Part shown: in pieces, positions 17,416 through 26,448 of the stretch
Layout: each line of letters starts with the position of its first letter
How positions within the stretch are numbered: the first letter of the stretch is position 1
Origin: an uncultured Lachnospiraceae bacterium
Lineage (GTDB): Bacteria > Bacillota > Clostridia > Lachnospirales > Lachnospiraceae
Length of the DNA: 64,000 bases
NCBI GenBank assembly: GCA_910586205.1
Contig: CAJUGD010000002.1
Coordinates: 124,001 to 188,000, forward strand
Reading direction: 5' to 3'
Notes under the pieces: generated by a model
What the model saw: only the letters and a program-made list of their open reading frames with translations
Databases searched by the model: none
Told to the model about the DNA's origin: nothing
Position numbers and translations under genes: made by a program

Positions 17416-18234
17416 TTAATCTTTCTTGGCAGACGGAGCATTCTGTCCGGCTGCTTTCTCTGCCGCCGCCTTTTTGGCTGCCGCCGCCTTCTCTGCCGCT
17501 GCCTTTTTGGCTGCCGCTGCTTCTGCCTCTGCTTTGGCCCGGAGATCCTCTAACACGGCATGATTTGCCGAGCAGGCAGAGCCGCTGCAGGTCATGCAGT
17601 TGCCGCCGCAGGCTAAGCTGGATTTAGGAACAGAACCATTGGTTGCCGACGGAGCCTTAAACTTATTCTGCAGGGCAGTCAGCACAGCCAGCACAAAAAA
17701 CGCACCGGGAGCTAATCCGAAGATGGTGATCCTGAAATCCTCCGGAATGAACTCAACGCCAAACACCGCGCCTGCACCTAAAATCTCACGGACAATGGCA
17801 ATGGCGGTCAGGCCTACCGTAAAGCCCAATCCCATACCAATACCGTCAAAGGCTGACTCCAAAGGCCCGTTTTTTGCCGCATAGGCTTCGGCACGGCCCA
17901 GGATAATACAGTTTACCACGATCAGCGGGATAAAGATTCCCAGAGAGCTGTACAGGCTGGGCACATATGCCTGTAAAAGAAGCTGAACAATGGTAACTAA
18001 AGATGCTACGATAACAATATACGCCGGAATCCTGACCCGGTCCGGAATGATCTTCCGCAGAGCGGAAATAATCAGATTAGAAAACACCAAAACCGCTGTG
18101 GTGGACAGTCCCATGCCCACGCCGTTGACTGCCGTGGTGGTAACTGCCAAGGTGGGACACATACCCAGCATCAGCACAAAGGTCGGGTTTTCCTTGATAA
18201 TGCCGTTATAAATACGTTCCATACATTTATTCAT
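17416..18234 (-). CDS. rnfE: Rnf complex subunit E with Cys- and Ala/Lys-rich C-terminal tail
   Basis: A 272-residue membrane subunit. The core, about residues 1-195, matches RnfE with six helices, including the MLGMCPTLAVTT and VVNCIILGRAEAYA segments that carry the conserved Cys. I chose the ATG at 18234 because AGGAGGTGG precedes it; an upstream in-frame start would overlap rnfG. Beyond the core is an unusual tail: CGGNCMTCSGSAC (Cys209, 213, 216, 221), then a helical Ala/Lys/Glu stretch with two copies of an 11-residue repeat, ending in KKD. The four cysteines could hold a metal or iron-sulfur cluster; that is inference. Confidence 0.95.
   Translation of the reverse strand: MNKCMERIYNGIIKENPTFVLMLGMCPTLAVTTTAVNGVGMGLSTTAVLVFSNLIISALRKIIPDRVRIPAYIVIVASLVTIVQLLLQAYVPSLYSSLGIFIPLIVVNCIILGRAEAYAAKNGPLESAFDGIGMGLGFTVGLTAIAIVREILGAGAVFGVEFIPEDFRITIFGLAPGAFFVLAVLTALQNKFKAPSATNGSVPKSSLACGGNCMTCSGSACSANHAVLEDLRAKAEAEAAAAKKAAAEKAAAAKKAAAEKAAGQNAPSAKKD
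17456..17521 (-). repeat. Two tandem 33-bp units encoding the RnfE tail
   Basis: Two adjacent 33-bp units (17456-17488 and 17489-17521) differ at three positions and encode Ala/Lys/Glu-rich 11-residue repeats in the RnfE tail. Repeat copy number could vary between strains. Confidence 0.8.
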
Positions 18235-18247
18235 GACTTCCCACCTC

Positions 18248-18865
18248 CTACTGTGCCAGGCAGTTTTTTGCAAAGTAAACTGCCGCATTTACCGCTCCGG
18301 TCACCGCGTTGGAGGTGATCGTCGCACCACTGATGGCATTGATCTCATTGTCTGAGGAAGCGCCGTTTTTGGTCACTGCAAAGGCATCCACGTTCTTGCC
18401 GGCATATTGAATCTTCCACTCCGGCTTTCCGGCATTCATGCCGAGTCCGGCCGTCTCTGCCAAGGTAAGGAACTCAATTCCATTGACCGTGCCGTCTGCT
18501 AAGATCCCTACTGTCACAGTAATCGCACCGCCATAGCCGTCCTTTGAGGTTGCTGTCACTACATATCCTACCGGGGATCCGGAAGCATCCATCCCCACGG
18601 CTGACTCATCTACTGTCACATTGCCAAAGCCCATTCCGGCAATATCCCCGTTTGCCGCCGCCCGGATACCGCTCTCATCATTCTCGTCAATATCAAAGGA
18701 TGCCGCGTCCGGCAGCACGGTTCTAAAAGCAGTCTCCTTTGCCTTCTGCTCGGCAATGGCAATCGGCTCCTTCGTCACTCCATACACTCCGCCCAGACAA
18801 GCTCCTGCCACCAGAGTAATGGCAAACAGGATCAGGGCGTCTTTCATAAATCCACCTTTACTCAT
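18248..18865 (-). CDS. rnfG: Rnf complex subunit G (FMN-binding)
   Basis: A 205-residue subunit with one N-terminal membrane helix (about 9-30) and an extracytoplasmic FMN-binding domain. The motif SGATITS near residue 183 contains the Thr that carries covalently bound FMN in this family. Its start overlaps the rnfD stop by four bases, and rnfE starts shortly after its stop, so the genes are translationally coupled. Confidence 0.97.
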   Translation of the reverse strand: MSKGGFMKDALILFAITLVAGACLGGVYGVTKEPIAIAEQKAKETAFRTVLPDAASFDIDENDESGIRAAANGDIAGMGFGNVTVDESAVGMDASGSPVGYVVTATSKDGYGGAITVTVGILADGTVNGIEFLTLAETAGLGMNAGKPEWKIQYAGKNVDAFAVTKNGASSDNEINAISGATITSNAVTGAVNAAVYFAKNCLAQ

Positions 18866-19788
18866 GATTTTTTGCCCTCCTTTCCAAATGCTGTGGGAAG
18901 GGTAAACCGTTCAATCAGCGGAACAAGCAGGTTGCAGATAATGATCGCATAAGAAACACCTTCTGCAGATCCGCCGAAAATACGAAACAGCCCGGTCAAA
19001 ATCCCCAGAAGAACACCAAAGACAATCTGTCCCTTAGGAGTAATCGGGCTGGTCACATAGTCTGTCGCCATAAAGAAAGCGCCGAATACCAGGCCGCCGC
19101 CGCAGATATGAGCCATAACATAGTTCATATCCTGTTTCCCGAAAATAAAGGCAAAAACTGCCACGGTCAAAATATATGTAACCGGAATCCTCAGGGAAAT
19201 CACCTTTTTCACTGCCAGATAAATACCGCCCACCAACAGGGCAATCACAGAAACCTCACCGATGGTTCCCGGAATCTTACCGATAAACATGGCGGCAACA
19301 TCCACAGCCTCCCCTGCCTTAAGCTGTGCCAGAGGAGTAGCTCCGCTCCAGCCGTCCATGGTAAAATCGGACATTTTCCCTGCAAAGGAGATCAGGAGAA
19401 AACATCTTCCGGCCAGAGCCGGGTTCATAAAGTTCTGTCCGATACCGCCGTAAAGCTGCTTTACCACAATAATGGCAAAGATGCCGCCCAGGGCGGGAAT
19501 CCAAAGCGGAATATTGGCAGGCATATTAAGTGCCAGGATCATGCCGGTCACCGCCGCGCTCAGATCCGAAACAGTAAGCGGCAGCTTCAAAAGCTTCTGA
19601 AATACATATTCGCTCAGCACGCAGGCAGCCACCGTAACGATCAGAACCAGCAGCGCGTGGAATCCAAACTGGAATACACCAAACGCGGCCGCAGGCAGCA
19701 TGGCAATACAAACGTCTGCCATAATGCTCTGAGTAGTCTCTTTGCTCCGAACGTGCGGGGATGCCGATACGTTTAATAATTTGCTCAT
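18862..19788 (-). CDS. rnfD: Rnf complex subunit D (FMN-binding membrane protein)
   Basis: A 308-residue membrane subunit with multiple helices. SPHVRSKETTQSIM at the N-terminus and DGWSGATPL near residue 160 are family hallmarks; the Thr of SGAT is the expected FMN attachment site. I chose the ATG at 19788 with GGGGAG upstream; the longer open frame would run 27 bases back into rnfC. It is coupled to rnfG by a four-base overlap. Confidence 0.97.
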   Translation of the reverse strand: MSKLLNVSASPHVRSKETTQSIMADVCIAMLPAAAFGVFQFGFHALLVLIVTVAACVLSEYVFQKLLKLPLTVSDLSAAVTGMILALNMPANIPLWIPALGGIFAIIVVKQLYGGIGQNFMNPALAGRCFLLISFAGKMSDFTMDGWSGATPLAQLKAGEAVDVAAMFIGKIPGTIGEVSVIALLVGGIYLAVKKVISLRIPVTYILTVAVFAFIFGKQDMNYVMAHICGGGLVFGAFFMATDYVTSPITPKGQIVFGVLLGILTGLFRIFGGSAEGVSYAIIICNLLVPLIERFTLPTAFGKEGKKS

Positions 19789-19801
19789 AACTTCTCCCCT
19801 C

Positions 19802-21127
19802 CTACGCTTTCTTTCTACGGTTGGCTGCAACCGTTTTTCTCATCTCTTTAAACGCCTGGGTCAAGGGACGCTTTGCCGGGCAGATAAATGCACAGCTTCC
19901 GCACTCCACACACTCCATGCCGTTCAGCTTCTCGAATTTCTCACAGTCCCCCTTTAAGGCTGCCTTCATCATCATCACCGGGACAATCTGGCTGGGACAC
20001 ACGCTGACGCACTTACCGCAGCGGATACAGGGGGTAGGCTCATTGGCCGCCACCTCATCCTTTGTCATACATAAAAGGGCCGAGTTGGTCTTTGTCACAG
20101 GAATATCCAGATCAAACAAAGCCATTCCCATCATAGGACCGCCTGCGATCATCTTCTCCGGCTGGGTCTTAAAGCCTCCTGCAGCCTCGATAAGCTCCTG
20201 GAAATTGGTGCCGATCTTTACATTGTAGTTCTGCGGATTGGCGATAGCGTCTCCGGTCACAGTCACGATCCTGCGCATCAAAGGTGTGGTCTTGCACACT
20301 GCCATGTAAATGGCTATCACCGTATCCACATTGTCCACAATACAGCCGGCATCTGCAGGCAGCATGGAGGAATTTACCTTTCTGCCGGTAATGGCATTGA
20401 TCAAGGAGCGCTCACCGCCTTGAGGATACTTGGTCTGAAGCTCACACACCTCTATGCGCGGCTCATTCTTTGTAAGCTCCTGCATCTTCTTAATAGCTTC
20501 CGGCTTGTTATTCTCAATGCCGATCACGCCCTTTGCCTTTTCAAAGAGCTGCAGCATCACCTTCAGCCCGCCCACAAGCTTCTCCGGTTCTTCTAACATC
20601 ATCCGGTAGTCGCTGGTCAGATACGGCTCACACTCTGCCGCATTAACCAGTACATACTCAATGGCATTCTCATCCTTCGGAGTCAGCTTTACATGTGTGG
20701 GGAATCCTGCTCCTCCTAATCCTACGATACCCGCTTCCTTTACGATATCACGGATCTCTTGTTTGGAAAGCTTTGCCGGGTCACGATCATTGCCTAAGCC
20801 TTCCACTGTCTGATACTCGCCGTCGTTCTCCACAATGACGGAGTTTGCCATCGCGCCGTTTGCCACCCGTCTGGGCTCCACTGCCTTGACGGTTCCGGAT
20901 ACGGAGCAGATGACATTTGCAGATATAAATCCGCTTGCTTCGCCAATCTTCTGGCCGGCCAGCACCTTGTCACCCTTTTTCACCAGCGGAGCCGCCGGCG
21001 CACCGATATGCTGGGACATGGGATACACCATGTCGCCCTTCGGCATCAGGATCTGTGTGGGCTTGTTCTCGGACAGTTCTTTTCCCTCATAGGGGTGAAC
21101 GCCGCCTTTAAATGTAGCCAATCCCAT
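19802..21127 (-). CDS. rnfC: Rnf complex subunit C (NADH-binding)
   Basis: A 441-residue peripheral subunit, first in the operon. The N-terminus (GLATFKGGVHPYEGKEL) is typical. The central domain holds the FMN/NADH fold (GIVGLGGAGFPTHVKL and EPYLTSDYRMM). Two 4Fe-4S ferredoxin motifs lie near the C-terminus, CIRCGKCVSVCP and CVECGSCAFICP. RnfC is the NAD+-reducing end of the complex, coupling ferredoxin oxidation to export of Na+ or H+. The length is normal for Clostridia. Confidence 0.97.
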   Translation of the reverse strand: MGLATFKGGVHPYEGKELSENKPTQILMPKGDMVYPMSQHIGAPAAPLVKKGDKVLAGQKIGEASGFISANVICSVSGTVKAVEPRRVANGAMANSVIVENDGEYQTVEGLGNDRDPAKLSKQEIRDIVKEAGIVGLGGAGFPTHVKLTPKDENAIEYVLVNAAECEPYLTSDYRMMLEEPEKLVGGLKVMLQLFEKAKGVIGIENNKPEAIKKMQELTKNEPRIEVCELQTKYPQGGERSLINAITGRKVNSSMLPADAGCIVDNVDTVIAIYMAVCKTTPLMRRIVTVTGDAIANPQNYNVKIGTNFQELIEAAGGFKTQPEKMIAGGPMMGMALFDLDIPVTKTNSALLCMTKDEVAANEPTPCIRCGKCVSVCPSQIVPVMMMKAALKGDCEKFEKLNGMECVECGSCAFICPAKRPLTQAFKEMRKTVAANRRKKA

Positions 21128-21197
21128 CTACTTTTACCCTCTTTCTATACATTTTCTTTCTGTTTTTGACAAAAAACATCTTTTTGTCATCTTGTCC

Positions 21198-21226
21198 AGT
21201 ATAACATAATTAAGGAAGGGTTACAA
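21198..21226 (-). promoter_or_regulatory. Promoter of rnfCDGEAB
   Basis: -35 TTGTAA (21226-21221), 17-bp spacer, -10 TATACT (21203-21198). The leader then holds an AT-only inverted repeat TGACAAAAA / TTTTTGTCA (21167-21189). The rest of the 21128-21543 gap shows no gene and no clear terminator for the ABC operon to its right; a 96-codon minus-strand open frame there has no recognisable features. Confidence 0.6.
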
Positions 21227-21543
21227 TTGGAAATTTTTCTTTGCAAACCAGCATATTATCCGGGATTATTACCAAAAAATATGAAATTGCAGAACAAATA
21301 AGACCATTTTCTTGTCTATTTATTAACAAAAAAATGTTACAGACAACAAACCGTGTTTTTGAAAAAAAACAATCAAAATCTTCTGGCTGAAATACGGGGC
21401 GGATTTTCCTGCCCAGTCTGCAAATTCCGGCTGTCTGTGAAATCAAGCCCCGCAACCAGATTGTGAATTTTTTGCCCATTTCCGGCATTTCATAAACCAA
21501 ATGAATAATTATTATTTTTACTAATAATTTTTAATAAGATACT

Positions 21544-22614
21544 CTAACCAAACAGTCGTATATAATATCCAGGCAAAAACAATCGTTCCACTATGCCAAA
21601 TTCCGGCACATATTTTCGTATATCTAAAAACACCGGGCAAAAGATCAGGCTGCCCACTAAAAAGAACGGAATCAGGCAGCAGACAGTTTCCTCACGGCGG
21701 CATATCTGGCTGAGAATCCAGGAAAACAGAATCACTGCCATACCATACCCAAATAACGCCGCCAGCTCATATATCCAGCTTCCCATGCAGCCTCCCGTCC
21801 ACAGAGCCGCAAATCCCGACACAGCCCCAAGGCATACCGGCGCGGCCTGACCTGCAAGAGTGCACAAAATACGGCTTCCATACGGAACCTTTAAAAACAT
21901 CCCCTTCTTCTTATCTGCCAGGCCAATGGCCCCGCCATAAAGTCCAATCACAAGCACATAGATTGCCACGACCCCGCGGACCGGAAACACAGACAGCTCT
22001 ACGGGTTCTTCCTGTTTGGCTCCCTGTCCGTTTGTCAGCTCATAGGTAAAATCAAAGGTACTTCCGTTTTCCTTCCACTTGTCGTATATAACCCCTGATG
22101 CCTGAATCTCCTCTCCTGTTTTTTCTTCCATATACTGACAGAATAATTCTCGGTCATACAGCTTAATGACGGCTGCAAAAACCGTCTCTGAGGCAAGTCT
22201 TGCCGCAACCGTGGACGGCGCAGAATACACCTTTATGCTCCTCTTAAAATCCTTCTGATCCATGCGTTCTCTCAGCCCGGCCAGAATCACATAGCCGCAT
22301 TCTGCCCGCTTAGACGCCACCTCATCCTTTACCTCCTCCTCACTGTCACACTGGTAAAACTGAAACAGCCCGTCTGTCTGACCCTCGGTTAAGGCCAGAA
22401 CCACCTCTTGCTCCAAAGTCTGTTTTTGACCTTTCCCGGCTCTTTTGGCATCCGGCTCTGCACAAACCGCAATCCGGATACTGGACTCTCCGTCTTTTTG
22501 GAGGTTTCGAAGCAGAAAGGTCCCCAAAGGAAAAAGCAGCAGAATCATAAAAAACGACAGTCTGCACACATGACGTTTGCAGGACAAAAAAAACCAGGTC
22601 CGGATTCTTCTCAT
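21544..22614 (-). CDS. ABC transporter permease (ABC-2 type), second subunit
   Basis: A 356-residue membrane protein. It has one helix near the N-terminus (about 18-37), a large extracytoplasmic domain up to about residue 200, and five to six helices in the C-terminal third; this layout is that of ABC-2 or YhgE-like permeases. I chose the ATG at 22614: it overlaps the stop of the preceding permease gene as ATGA and has GGGGAG upstream, whereas the long open frame to its left is a shadow of that gene. With the first permease it should form the membrane channel for the ATPase encoded at 25731-26411. The substrate is unknown. Confidence 0.8.
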   Translation of the reverse strand: MRRIRTWFFLSCKRHVCRLSFFMILLLFPLGTFLLRNLQKDGESSIRIAVCAEPDAKRAGKGQKQTLEQEVVLALTEGQTDGLFQFYQCDSEEEVKDEVASKRAECGYVILAGLRERMDQKDFKRSIKVYSAPSTVAARLASETVFAAVIKLYDRELFCQYMEEKTGEEIQASGVIYDKWKENGSTFDFTYELTNGQGAKQEEPVELSVFPVRGVVAIYVLVIGLYGGAIGLADKKKGMFLKVPYGSRILCTLAGQAAPVCLGAVSGFAALWTGGCMGSWIYELAALFGYGMAVILFSWILSQICRREETVCCLIPFFLVGSLIFCPVFLDIRKYVPEFGIVERLFLPGYYIRLFG

Positions 22615-23834
22615 AATCCTTTTCTCCCCTCCCATTCCTCTAGGATAACAGCCCCCAAAGCTCCGCCAAGGCATAAGAAAACCAGCTTTCCTGCAGCAAG
22701 AACGCTCCATTCTCCTGTTATCAGAAGCTTTACCCCGTCCATTAGAATCGCTGACGGCATAACGGATGCAATCCCTCTCATTCCGGACGGCAAAAATACC
22801 AAAGGCAGAAATCCGCCTGCCAGAAAATGCTGAGCTGTCACAACCAGAAATAAAAGCATAATGGCTCCTAAGAGTGTGCCTGCCGCCTGATAAAGCAGCA
22901 CCACAAAAGCGGATGCTGCCAGACACGTTAAAAGCAGAAAAAGCAGGGCTGTCATCCCTCCAAAAAAGTCTTTGTCCCAGCCGTTTTTGGCCCCCCATAT
23001 CCCCCAGGAAGCCAATCCCAATATCAGGGATATAGTAAAAAGAAGGCTTGCCAATCCGCTGATGCGCCCTGTCACACGGCAAAGGCTTCCCACTCCTGCC
23101 AGTGTCAGCTTTTGCCTTAAGGCAGGTTTTACAGGCAGCAGATATCCAGATACCGGAATGGCAAGCAGCAAAAGAAACAGTACATAGGCACTGATTCCAT
23201 AAAACACCAGCGCTGGCACATCTCCTGTAGCGCTGACCTGCCGGTGCTGAAAATAATCCTCCCTGGGAAGGCTGTAGGACAAAAAAATCTGATTCAAATC
23301 CCGCTCCAGCTCCGGAATCTTATCTTCCCGGCCAGAGGAAAGATACATCTCATTCCCCGCATAAATCCCTGCCTGTGAAGCCGCCAAAATCTCTGCCCCT
23401 GCCCTGGTAAGCTCCTGGAAAATCCGGCTTTCCAGCCAGGCATCCTTTGGCATTAAAATTCTTACCGTAGGATTGGTCCCGTCCATGATCCCCTGAATCA
23501 GTCCCTCCGGCACATCCATCACTGCGCTGAGCCTGCCGCTCATTAAGCCCTTGATGCCTTCTTCCCTCTCCATATATTGAAGATCACACATGCTATTCAC
23601 ACTGTCTAAAGAGCTGACCATAGAAATCATCTGTTTAGCCAGCGCATCCTCTTTTGGCATCACCACTCCCACAGCAATTCTTCCGGCCGCTGCGTCTCCA
23701 TACAACGCGCGTCCTGCCAAAAGGGCAACCGCCCCTGCCAAAAACAGCAGTGCGGTCGCCCCGGCAAACATCTGCGGAAATCTCTGATATGCTCTTTTTA
23801 ATTCTAACCTCCAGTAAACCAAGCACATCGGCAT
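22611..23834 (-). CDS. ABC transporter permease (ABC-2 type), first subunit
   Basis: A 407-residue membrane protein with the same layout as the following gene: an N-terminal helix (about 22-43), an extracytoplasmic domain, then about six helices from residue 200 on. This suggests a heterodimeric export channel. Residues such as YMEREEGIKGLMSGRLSAVMDVPEG match the YhgE/ABC-2 type extracellular domain, where small proteins or lipids may be handled. It is separated by 15 bp from the zinc-ribbon gene and overlaps the next permease by four bases. Confidence 0.82.
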   Translation of the reverse strand: MPMCLVYWRLELKRAYQRFPQMFAGATALLFLAGAVALLAGRALYGDAAAGRIAVGVVMPKEDALAKQMISMVSSLDSVNSMCDLQYMEREEGIKGLMSGRLSAVMDVPEGLIQGIMDGTNPTVRILMPKDAWLESRIFQELTRAGAEILAASQAGIYAGNEMYLSSGREDKIPELERDLNQIFLSYSLPREDYFQHRQVSATGDVPALVFYGISAYVLFLLLLAIPVSGYLLPVKPALRQKLTLAGVGSLCRVTGRISGLASLLFTISLILGLASWGIWGAKNGWDKDFFGGMTALLFLLLTCLAASAFVVLLYQAAGTLLGAIMLLFLVVTAQHFLAGGFLPLVFLPSGMRGIASVMPSAILMDGVKLLITGEWSVLAAGKLVFLCLGGALGAVILEEWEGRKGL

Positions 23835-23849
23835 ACCAAACTTCCTCCG

Positions 23850-25664
23850 TTAATTTCCGATAGATTGAAACTGGCTGTTCAGATCCATAACGCCCATATA
23901 GATTTCCATTATCACATCCTGCCAGTCCTCCTCTGTGGCCCCAATAACATCCAGCTTCTCACCCTCTAACTCCGCCACCTCACCTGACAGGGGACGTAAA
24001 TCGTATTCTCCGTCAAAAGAGATAAACAAGGCATCTTCCCCTGGCATATCCAGGCGAATCTCATCAAAGTCCATATGAATCACAGAACCTTTTTCCAGCT
24101 CACTGACGATTCCCTCTGCCGAAAGTTCCAGCAGCTTCTCTTTCTTTGACACCACGTCTGCTGACATGGTAAAATCACCGCCGTCTGAATCGTAAAAACC
24201 GGACAAGTCTAAAGTAAGATCTTCTTCCATTCCGCAAAGCGTTAGAGAAAGGTCACCGGACAGGGTCTTGCCGTCATAGCTGCCTGACTTTGTAAATTCA
24301 ACCGTCACCGCGTCTCCTCCTCCGGAAAGCTCAGCCTTTCCCCAGGCATTCTGCGTCAGATAGCTTCCGCCTTCCAGACGAAGGCTGAACTGAATATCCG
24401 CCTCATCCTCCTCGTCCGTCAAGGTAGTGCTTCCTTCCACAGATACAAGCCGCCCCTTTTTGTCCACATGAACCACCATATCCACATCATTCAGCACAGC
24501 GTCCAGCTCATCAATGGCTTCCTCTACCATAACCTTCATTTCCTCATAATTCTGATCCAGCATTTCCTCTGCAGACATACCGGAAAAAGCAGTGTTCCCA
24601 ATGCCGATTCCCGACAGCTCCAGCATTCGAAAGCTCATCTGAAGATGCTCAAGAAAGTTGTCCTTCAGCTCCTGATCCTCCAGAAAGAAGTCGGAAGATG
24701 TCCTCAGGAAATTGATCAGGGAATCTTTGCTGATGTTCACCTCATAGCCTTTACAGGACACCTCTTTCCCATCCACCTCAAAGGTATACTTCTCTCCCTT
24801 TGTCACGGTCAGCGCTTCCTTAAAATCTGCCTGTGCCTTACAGCCTTTTTTGTAGCGCTCTAATGCATCTGCTAATCCATAAGGATCCGCTGCCGAACCA
24901 TCCTCTGCCTTTTTTTGGATCCAGTGTATATACTCCCGGTAAAAGTCTTCTGCTTCTTCCAAATCTAAATCCGAATATTGAAAAATAGGTCCAAGGACAG
25001 GGGATTCCATAACTCTCTGTGCCAATCCCTCGCTTGTGTCCAAAGTAAACACCTTGCTGCTTAATTCCGGAATGGCTGCCATAAAAACATTATCGCCAAA
25101 GTAAAAATCAAGATTAACCAGATCCATGCCTCCGTACAGCGCTGCCAGATTGCCAGCGCTCTTTTTGCTCTCCTGATCATACTGAGAGCTCACTTTGAAA
25201 CCTGCGCCTGCAAACAGTTTTGCCTCATCCATGGAGCAGTCCTTCAGCATGATCTTCATGTCTGCCTCTTGGCTGCTTCCTGCATTCTCCTGAAATTTAG
25301 AAAATCCGAAAAGTTCCTCCATGGGCTTTACCTGATCTTCCGTATAAATATTCTCAAACGCAGAGATCACCACCTCTTTAGGATCCTTTTCTCTCAATTT
25401 TGACGCGGCAAAGATTCCGATTCCCAGAACAGCCGCAACAGCCGCTGCAATCCCGATCAGTTTGCCTGGTGATTTTTTCTTTTGCGGTGCAGCAGTCTGC
25501 TGGCCGGCCGAAGCCACAGCCCCAGGCGTTCCCGGCCCGCTCTGCCCCAATGGCGCTTCACCAGGTGTCGGCAAAACTTCTTCCAACAAAGCCCCGCAAA
25601 ACGGACATTTCTGATCATTTTCCTGCAGCTCATGTCCGCAGTATCCGCAGTATTTAGCCTTCAT
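23850..25664 (-). CDS. Zinc-ribbon, membrane-anchored protein of an ABC exporter operon
   Basis: A 604-residue protein. A zinc ribbon sits at the very N-terminus (YCGYCG and CPFCG; Cys6, 9, 20, 23), then a Pro/Gly/Ala linker, one membrane helix (about 68-88), and a 510-residue extracytoplasmic domain rich in Asp, Glu, Ser and beta-strand-like stretches. I chose the ATG at 25664 because GGAGGAG precedes it. The domain is not recognised. It lies between the ATPase and permease genes of one operon, so it probably assists the exporter or its substrate outside the cell. No catalytic motif was seen. Confidence 0.78.
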   Translation of the reverse strand: MKAKYCGYCGHELQENDQKCPFCGALLEEVLPTPGEAPLGQSGPGTPGAVASAGQQTAAPQKKKSPGKLIGIAAAVAAVLGIGIFAASKLREKDPKEVVISAFENIYTEDQVKPMEELFGFSKFQENAGSSQEADMKIMLKDCSMDEAKLFAGAGFKVSSQYDQESKKSAGNLAALYGGMDLVNLDFYFGDNVFMAAIPELSSKVFTLDTSEGLAQRVMESPVLGPIFQYSDLDLEEAEDFYREYIHWIQKKAEDGSAADPYGLADALERYKKGCKAQADFKEALTVTKGEKYTFEVDGKEVSCKGYEVNISKDSLINFLRTSSDFFLEDQELKDNFLEHLQMSFRMLELSGIGIGNTAFSGMSAEEMLDQNYEEMKVMVEEAIDELDAVLNDVDMVVHVDKKGRLVSVEGSTTLTDEEDEADIQFSLRLEGGSYLTQNAWGKAELSGGGDAVTVEFTKSGSYDGKTLSGDLSLTLCGMEEDLTLDLSGFYDSDGGDFTMSADVVSKKEKLLELSAEGIVSELEKGSVIHMDFDEIRLDMPGEDALFISFDGEYDLRPLSGEVAELEGEKLDVIGATEEDWQDVIMEIYMGVMDLNSQFQSIGN

Positions 25665-25730
25665 TCTTTCTCCTCCCATTTGCTTGCCTGTAGAGTCGTA
25701 TTAAATTATACTACAGATTCCCGCTTTTTT

Positions 25731-26411
25731 CTATTCTTTTCTAAAAGTTTCAATCAACTGTTGTTCCGACATTCCTGTGTGGATTTTTTGAAGCTCTCCT
25801 TCTTTCAGCACATACATGGCAGTGCACAAGGAAAGCTCTGACAATTCATGGGAAGTCAAGAGGATGGTTCCTCCTTCTTTCCGGTATTTTTCCAGATAAT
25901 TCCGAATATCTGCCTTACACTCCAGATCGAGCGCAGCGCCTGGCTCGTCTAAGATCAGCACAGAGCCGTGATTAGAGAGGGCACATGCAATGCTGAGCCG
26001 TTTTTTCATACCCCCTGACAAGGTTCTTACCGGCTTTTTGAGCATTTCCCCTATTCCAAGCATAGCGGCTGCCCCGGTTTGCAGATCTTCTTCCATCCGC
26101 TTTTTGCTGCCCTGATACCACAGGGACAGATTGTCCTTTACGGTCAGATCCTCCATCAGCGGATTCTCCTGAGGCACATAAGCCGCTTCCTCATAGAAAA
26201 CCTTCGGATGTCCTACTGCCTCCCTCCCGTGAAACCGGATACTTCCTTTATCTGCCCGGACAGCACCGGCTAAAATAGACAAAAGTGTCGTTTTTCCGCA
26301 CCCGTTGCTTCCTACAATTCCCACACATTCTCCTGGCGGCGCAATCAGGGAAACGCCAGACAGCACCTTATGGTTTCTGTATGATTTATACAAGGATGTT
26401 ACCTCAAGCAT
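25731..26411 (-). CDS. ABC transporter ATP-binding protein
   Basis: A 226-residue ATPase with Walker A (GSNGCGKTT, about 34-42), signature (LSGGMKKRLSIACAL), Walker B (LILDEPGAALD) and switch His (LLTSHEL). I chose the ATG at 26411 with AAAGGGG upstream; the long open frame starts inside carB. It is the first gene of a four-gene operon with the zinc-ribbon protein and two permeases and lacks a binding protein, so export is more likely than import. The gap to carB is only 37 bp, so some read-through from carAB is possible. Confidence 0.92.
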   Translation of the reverse strand: MLEVTSLYKSYRNHKVLSGVSLIAPPGECVGIVGSNGCGKTTLLSILAGAVRADKGSIRFHGREAVGHPKVFYEEAAYVPQENPLMEDLTVKDNLSLWYQGSKKRMEEDLQTGAAAMLGIGEMLKKPVRTLSGGMKKRLSIACALSNHGSVLILDEPGAALDLECKADIRNYLEKYRKEGGTILLTSHELSELSLCTAMYVLKEGELQKIHTGMSEQQLIETFRKE

Positions 26412-26448
26412 AAAAACCCCTTTCTTTTTCAGCTTATAATATGATTCC

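Noticed and set aside
21210..21500. 96-codon minus-strand open frame upstream of rnfC
   Set aside because: It has no good ribosome site or recognisable domain, it overlaps the rnf promoter, and its composition is that of AT-rich intergenic DNA.
22615..23082. N-terminal 156-residue extension of the second ABC permease
   Set aside because: It is the shadow of the first permease gene in another frame. The ATGA overlap and ribosome site place the start at 22614.
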